Origin: an uncultured Aquimarina sp.
Lineage (GTDB): Bacteria; Bacteroidota; Bacteroidia; Flavobacteriales; Flavobacteriaceae
DNA: 64,000 nt
Assembly (NCBI GenBank): GCA_947489195.1
Contig: CANLCT010000007.1
Location: 41,441-105,440 of the forward strand
Reading direction: 5' to 3'
Below, one piece after another: positions 59,757 through 64,000 of the stretch. The stretch's first letter is position 1; each line of letters opens with the position of its first letter. Below the pieces are notes generated by a model that worked only from the letters and a program-made list of their open reading frames with translations, was not told where the DNA came from and ran no database searches. A program made the translations under genes and the position numbers.

Positions 59757-60833
59757 ATGAAAAAGTATAATTTACATAGTATAAACTTGGTGAGTAAGCT
59801 TTGGTTATTTTTAATTCTGGGAATAACAATTTCATGTGAAAATGATTTTAAAGAACCCGATCTATTTGATGGAGCTCCAGCTCCTCCAATAATTACCAGC
59901 ATAAATGATGCTAAAACGGATGTTGAAGTTGGAACGGGAGTTATTGGAGATTTCTATTACATTAGAGGCGAAAATTTAGCTACCGTAAAAACGATAACAT
60001 ATAATGGTCTTGAGGCTGGATTCAATCCCGTTTTTGTTACCAATACATTAATTATTTCAAGAATACCTTTAGAGGCGCCTTTTATAAATACATCCAATAA
60101 ACTAACAGTTGAAACCCGGTTTGGTAAGGCAGATTTTAATTTGCCATTATTGACTATTACCGATTTTACAGAAACTCTATTTGATAATAAAAATGCAGTA
60201 GTGTTAAATGGAGGTGATTTTAAGGATGTAAATAAAGTAGTTTTTGCCACTGGAAATGAAAATCAAGGCAATAGAGTAGAAAGAGAAGCAACTATTTTGG
60301 ATCAAAAAAGTAATGCCCTTACGGTAGAAGTGCCGGCTGGAGTAATTCAAGCATTTATTGAAGTAGAAAGCAATGGGGCAACAACAAGGTCTACTTCATT
60401 TGGTTTTAGTTACCCGATTTTTACCGATGAACTTATTGATTGGGAATTGGGTGGTTTTAATGGATCACAAGAATTATCTAGTGAAGTGGCTTTGGGGTCA
60501 ACATCCATAAAAAGGACTACAGATCCTTTTGGAGGGCTCACCTTTATTCCAACAGAAGGAGCAAGGCCTTTGGTAACTCAAGATTTTAATACCATTTCAT
60601 TTCAAATATATCCCGAAAGTACCGAACCTTCAAAAGTAGCATTAGCGCTTAATGATTTTAATGCTCAAATAGTATTGGATTTAGAGCCTGAACAATGGAA
60701 TCGATTTGTAATACCAATAACAGATTTATATCCAACTGGTACGGCTCCTGATAGAATAACTCGAATTGATTTTCAAGAATTTTCAGGACTTTCAACAGTG
60801 TTTTATTTTGATCAATTTGGGTTTATTGAATAA
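59757..60833 (+). CDS. IPT/TIG surface glycan-binding lipoprotein
   Basis: The 358-residue lipoprotein (lipobox GITISC, Cys about 29) has two IPT/TIG Ig-like domains (about 40-125 and 130-215, DFYYIRGENLATVKTITYN and NAVVLNGGDFKDVNKVVFA) and a C-terminal jelly-roll-like region (220-358, ending VFYFDQFGFIE). It is in the SusE-like place after susD, so it likely binds mannan at the surface. The C-terminal module resembles the tandem repeats of the next gene. Confidence 0.85.
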   Translation: MKKYNLHSINLVSKLWLFLILGITISCENDFKEPDLFDGAPAPPIITSINDAKTDVEVGTGVIGDFYYIRGENLATVKTITYNGLEAGFNPVFVTNTLIISRIPLEAPFINTSNKLTVETRFGKADFNLPLLTITDFTETLFDNKNAVVLNGGDFKDVNKVVFATGNENQGNRVEREATILDQKSNALTVEVPAGVIQAFIEVESNGATTRSTSFGFSYPIFTDELIDWELGGFNGSQELSSEVALGSTSIKRTTDPFGGLTFIPTEGARPLVTQDFNTISFQIYPESTEPSKVALALNDFNAQIVLDLEPEQWNRFVIPITDLYPTGTAPDRITRIDFQEFSGLSTVFYFDQFGFIE

Positions 60834-60887
60834 ATGAAACAAGATATAGAGTGCGAATTGCTTTTTTAAGTTTCAAAAAAAATAATT

Positions 60888-63203
60888 ATGAAAACAAAAA
60901 ATAAATATAGTATACTAAAGTGGATCTATAGTGTTTTAATCTTATTGTTAATAATAGGATGTGATGAAGATGATGATATTTTTCCAGCTTCGGCAAATGC
61001 AACGCAAAGTATAACTGAACTATTAGAAAGTGAATCAAATTTAAGCACATTAACAAATACATTAAAACAGTTAGGTTTAAATGAAACCTTAGCAAACGAA
61101 ACCACCTTTACTGTTTTTGCACCAACCAATACAGCTTTCGAAGCTATAGATACATCTGTGTTGGATGAAGAAAATTTGAGGAATTTGGTATTAAATCATG
61201 TATGGAGTACCACTACAGCTGATTTGAGTGAAAATTTAATAACAGGTTACAGGAACTCTATGGCTATAGGGCCAGATGGTAATAATTTAAGTTTTTATGT
61301 AAATACTACCAGTGAAAATCTTGTTTTTAATGGAGTAGCTAATCCATTAGCTAACAAATTTGATTTAGGAGCCACCAATGGAGTGGTTCATGTAATTGAT
61401 GAGGTACTTGCATTGCCAGATGTTATTGATTTAGTAGCGGCAAATCCAGAATATTCTTTATTAGTAAATGCCATTGAGCAAGCAAAATTAATAGAGGCAC
61501 TAAAAGGTAATGGTCCTTTTACACTATTAGCTCCAAATAATAGTGCTTTTGAAGTAGCCTTAAATCAACTAGAGCAAGTTTTTGGGTGGAAAGGAATTGA
61601 AGAAATACCAATAGATATATTAACCGAAATTTTGACATACCATGTAAGTGATCAAGGTAATTTAATTGCATCGGCTATTGATGGGCAAACTATTGAAACA
61701 CTAGAAGGAAATACATTTTCTGTTAGCGGAACTACTGTTACTGACGGTTCAAATACAAATGCGACTATTAATTTAGTTGATGTGCAGGCTATAAATGGTG
61801 TAATTCATGGTGTAGATAAAGTAGTGCTACCGGCACCGGTTTTTCAAAAAATATTGTCGGTTACCCTTGACTTACCAACTAGATTAAGAGATAGGGGGTA
61901 TAATACATTTGCTGATGTCATTGAGTTAGTTGATTTAACTGATTTTGCTAAAACAACAGAATTAACCGCTTTGGTCCCTACAGATGAAGCTTTTGAAGTG
62001 TTTTTGTCGCAAATAGAAAATTTTGAGAGTCTTTCGGATTTTGATACTGACGAAGAAATAGAAGCATTAAAACAATTGATTAATTATCATTTGATTGAAG
62101 AGGTAAAAATGAGTAATCAATTTGAAAGTGGAGCTATAGAAACACGTTTAAATGAAAGCTTAATTGTTGAAGTAGCCGATAAAATAAGTTTAGTACCAAC
62201 TCGAGAAAATGCACCTAAAGTTAATTTTTCAATTACAGATATAGGCGCGAGTAATGGAGTTATACATCAAATAGATAATGTATTGGTTCCAGAATCCTTA
62301 GCTGTGGCTTTAGGATATCCAAACCCTGTCGTTGGTGGTGCTCCAGTATTTGGATTTGAAATATTTGATGATGCTTTAGCTGAAGGCATGTGGGCTGGTG
62401 CTTGGGCAATAACGGAGTTTGATAATACCGATCCTGTTAGATCTGGATCATTTTCTGTAAAAGCAACATTCCCAGGTGGCGACGAAGGTTTCCAGGTTGG
62501 AGGAGCAAACTTTAATGTGACTGACTTTACGTTTGTTAATGCTTCTATATATTCGGAAACAGGAACTACTGTTGGTTTTGTTTTAAATGAACAATGGGGA
62601 AATCAATTTAATGTGGATATTCCTGCGGGTGAGTGGACGGAAGTAGCTGTGCCTGTTTCTGCAGTTGCTAATGGTACAATAGCCTTTGAGCAATTGGTAA
62701 TTCGTGGAGCTGCAGGGATTGCTAATGATGTCATTTTTATTGATGAAATTGGTTTTGATGTCACATTTGTATCCTCGGTTCCTGCATTAGATTTTGATTT
62801 TTATAAAGATGCTTTAGCCGAAGGTATGTGGGCTGGTGCATGGGCTGTTACAGATTTTAATAATACTTCTCCAGTAAGGGAAGGGACATTATCTGTAAAA
62901 GCAACATTTCCAGGTGGTGACGAAGGCTTCCAAATAGGAGGGGCCACTTTAAATGTTACCGATTTTAGTTTTATAAATGCTTCTATATATTCAGAAACAG
63001 GAACTACAGTTGGTTTTGTACTTAATGAGCAGTGGGGTAATCAATTTAATGTAGCTATTCCGGCAGGGGAGTGGCTCGAAATTTCTGTGCCTATTGGCTC
63101 AGTAGCAAATGGAACTATTGCGTTTGAACAATTAGTTATTAGAGGTGCCGCAGGTATACCAAATGACGAAATTTTTATAGATAATATTGGGTTAACCAAG
63201 TAA
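60888..63203 (+). CDS. Three-fasciclin-domain lipoprotein with two tandem beta-sandwich modules
   Basis: The 771-residue lipoprotein (lipobox LIIGC, Cys about 25, then Asp-rich) has three FAS1 domains: about 40-180 (TTFTVFAPTNTAFEAID), 185-315 (GPFTLLAPNNSAFEVAL) and 325-470 (TALVPTDEAFEVFL). Each has the closing GVVHVID/GVIHGVD/GVIHQID strand. Two near-identical modules follow (about 490-625 and 632-771), each with FPGGDEGFQ and ASIYSETGTTVGFVLNEQWG. The modules look like carbohydrate-binding jelly-rolls. FAS1 mediates adhesion in other organisms. Last gene of the susCD operon, 54 bases after the previous one. A glycan-binding role is inferred from position and fold. Confidence 0.85.
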   Translation: MKTKNKYSILKWIYSVLILLLIIGCDEDDDIFPASANATQSITELLESESNLSTLTNTLKQLGLNETLANETTFTVFAPTNTAFEAIDTSVLDEENLRNLVLNHVWSTTTADLSENLITGYRNSMAIGPDGNNLSFYVNTTSENLVFNGVANPLANKFDLGATNGVVHVIDEVLALPDVIDLVAANPEYSLLVNAIEQAKLIEALKGNGPFTLLAPNNSAFEVALNQLEQVFGWKGIEEIPIDILTEILTYHVSDQGNLIASAIDGQTIETLEGNTFSVSGTTVTDGSNTNATINLVDVQAINGVIHGVDKVVLPAPVFQKILSVTLDLPTRLRDRGYNTFADVIELVDLTDFAKTTELTALVPTDEAFEVFLSQIENFESLSDFDTDEEIEALKQLINYHLIEEVKMSNQFESGAIETRLNESLIVEVADKISLVPTRENAPKVNFSITDIGASNGVIHQIDNVLVPESLAVALGYPNPVVGGAPVFGFEIFDDALAEGMWAGAWAITEFDNTDPVRSGSFSVKATFPGGDEGFQVGGANFNVTDFTFVNASIYSETGTTVGFVLNEQWGNQFNVDIPAGEWTEVAVPVSAVANGTIAFEQLVIRGAAGIANDVIFIDEIGFDVTFVSSVPALDFDFYKDALAEGMWAGAWAVTDFNNTSPVREGTLSVKATFPGGDEGFQIGGATLNVTDFSFINASIYSETGTTVGFVLNEQWGNQFNVAIPAGEWLEISVPIGSVANGTIAFEQLVIRGAAGIPNDEIFIDNIGLTK
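62350..63203 (+). repeat. Tandem in-gene duplication (about 415 bp units)
   Basis: The last part of the FAS1 gene is two units (about 62355-62770 and 62790-63203) encoding nearly the same module, with long identical protein stretches and many silent differences in the DNA, so the duplication is not very recent or was reshaped. Confidence 0.8.
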
Positions 63204-63222
63204 GAATTAATTAATAAGTTTT

Positions 63223-63261
63223 AGTTAAGTTTATTAGTTAAGTTTATTAGTTAAGTTAGTT
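63223..63261 (+). repeat. 13-bp tandem repeat
   Basis: AGTTAAGTTTATT twice, then AGTTAAGTTAGTT, directly after the FAS1 gene. It looks like a slippage-prone array. Confidence 0.8.
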
Positions 63262-63276
63262 ATAGTTATTATTTTT

Positions 63277-63312
63277 AAAAGAGGCTGTCTGAAAAGGCAA
63301 CCTCTTTTTTTT
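63277..63312 (+). repeat. Hairpin at the IS1182 remnant left end, possible terminator
   Basis: AAAAGAGG pairs with CCTCTTTT, with a GGCTGTCTGAAAAGGC interior. GAGGCTGTCT-AAAAG is, to my memory, like IS1182-family terminal repeats, and the transposase start follows about 30 bases later. It could also end the PUL transcript. Confidence 0.5.
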
Positions 63313-63344
63313 GGAAAAGACCTAGATTTTCCTTAAATTAATGT

Positions 63345-63470
63345 ATGAATCGCAGTGTTATATTTAAGACTTACAATCAAGATCAGTTAAGTCTATTACC
63401 ACCTAGTTATGATGATTTAGTTCCTAAAAATCATCCCGTTCGTATCATAAATAACGTGAGTTCGATTTAA
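63345..63470 (+). pseudogene. IS1182-family transposase, 5' fragment
   Basis: A 41-codon frame from ATG 63345 gives the N-terminus of an IS1182-type transposase (FKTYNQDQLSLLPPSYDDLV, PKNHPVRIINNV). It continues only to the point where the IS982 element begins and then meets a stop. The rest of the gene is absent from the window and may lie beyond the IS982 copy. Confidence 0.75.
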
Positions 63471-64000
63471 CTTATACCGATATTAGGTAAAAAATCTTGA
63501 ATTTTAATACCAGGCTTTTTGTCAAGAAATGAATAAGCAGTTAATCCTGCAATCAAGTTTCCTAAAAAGTTATCGAAAGATCGGTGTCTTGAATGTTCAA
63601 TTTGACATATGTTTTTTAAGACATCGTTTACAGATTCTATAATAGCTCTTTTTCGCAGATATACTTTATCCATAAAATCCATAGCTTTCTTTTTCATATT
63701 TTTTCTTAGCTTGGTTACTAAATGAATGCCATCTACAAACATTTTGTCGAACAAATCTTTGCCTAAATAGCCTTTATCACCGTATATTTTTCCGAATAAT
63801 TTGTTGTGGAAGTTTTTATTTTTCAAAGGGTATCGATCATCAACATTAGCTTTAGTAATCAGAAAATCAATAATCTGACCTTTATCATTACAGACTAAAT
63901 GTAATTTGAAACCGTAAAACCACCCTAAAGTTCCATAGCTTTTCTCCGCAATACCTTTAAAAACTTTATGTTGTTTTTCTCTTTTATAATGGCAGACTTT
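63457..64000 (-). mobile_element. IS982-family insertion sequence, partial (extends past right edge)
   Basis: The element starts near 63457 (left end inferred from where the IS1182 reading frame loses its family match) and runs to the window end. It carries the IS982 transposase below. The exact terminal repeat cannot be confirmed without the other end. Confidence 0.7.
63467..64000 (-). CDS. IS982-family transposase, partial (N-terminus beyond right edge)
   Basis: I translated the minus strand from base 64000; the frame is open without a stop to 63467, giving about 177 C-terminal residues. It shows the DDE features of IS982: LHLVCNDKGQIIDF, then the second Asp in YGDKGYLGKDLFDKMF, GIHLVTKLRKNMK and the Glu in KRAIIESVNDVLKN, ICQIEHSRHRSFDNF, LGNLIAGLTAYSFL. 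The start codon and first part are outside. Apparently intact in the part seen. Confidence 0.92.
   Translation of the reverse strand, partial: KVCHYKREKQHKVFKGIAEKSYGTLGWFYGFKLHLVCNDKGQIIDFLITKANVDDRYPLKNKNFHNKLFGKIYGDKGYLGKDLFDKMFVDGIHLVTKLRKNMKKKAMDFMDKVYLRKRAIIESVNDVLKNICQIEHSRHRSFDNFLGNLIAGLTAYSFLDKKPGIKIQDFLPNIGIS

Noticed and set aside
59957..60250. Minus-strand open frame inside the IPT/TIG gene
   Set aside because: Shadow of a strongly coding plus-strand gene; no signals of its own.

Overview
The window looks like chromosomal DNA of a marine, low-GC Bacteroidetes bacterium of the family Flavobacteriaceae. The evidence is type IX secretion sorting domains, many Cys-Asp/Glu lipoprotein signal peptides, a SusC/SusD pair, candidate TAnnTTTG promoter boxes, several TTG start codons, and close hits by eye to Flavobacteriaceae-typical families (DUF5777, YceI, spondin-domain lipoproteins, a GatB-AspRS fusion). 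No rRNA or tRNA gene and no CRISPR array was seen.

Layout. 1-6.9 kb holds a DUF3179 gene cut by the window edge, two related spondin-domain lipoproteins, a membrane LytTR regulator and an overlapping OB-fold/YceI/DUF5777 operon. 6.9-11 kb is accessory: a zinc-ribbon protein, a structured RNA that resembles the 5' end of a group II intron, a hipB-hipS-hipT toxin-antitoxin operon preceded by four operators at an exact 41-bp period, a low-information stretch, and one unknown gene between 12-bp inverted repeats. 11-20 kb has a predicted lipoprotein catalase-peroxidase and gatC-gatA-(gatB/aspS), the last being one 1112-residue fusion. 20-25 kb is a TonB receptor/PepSY metal-uptake operon led by a small Cys protein and flanked by two paralogous lipocalin-like lipoproteins.

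25-41 kb is mostly housekeeping (msrC, queE, a HerA-like ATPase, rluF, rsgA-dtd-mazG-aroA, queA) plus a secreted GH86 agarase/porphyranase with a T9SS tail. 41-46.3 kb is one giant repeat adhesin with TSP3-like calcium repeats, about ten bacterial Ig-like repeats and a type-B T9SS C-terminal domain.

46.4-63.2 kb is a beta-mannan utilisation locus: AGE-family 2-epimerase, GH5 and GH26 mannanase lipoproteins, an AraC regulator, a GPH sugar permease, a GH130 phosphorylase, SusC, SusD, an IPT/TIG surface glycan-binding protein, and a three-FAS1-domain lipoprotein ending in two tandem beta-sandwich repeats. Mannanases would release mannobiose; the epimerase would convert Man-Man to Man-Glc; GH130 would phosphorolyse this to mannose-1-phosphate and glucose. 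Immediately after it lie a truncated IS1182-type transposase start and an IS982-family element that runs off the right edge. The most unusual items are the FAS1/glycan-binding fusion, the GatB-AspRS fusion with a non-discriminating-type His, the 41-bp hip operator array and the intron-like RNA remnant.
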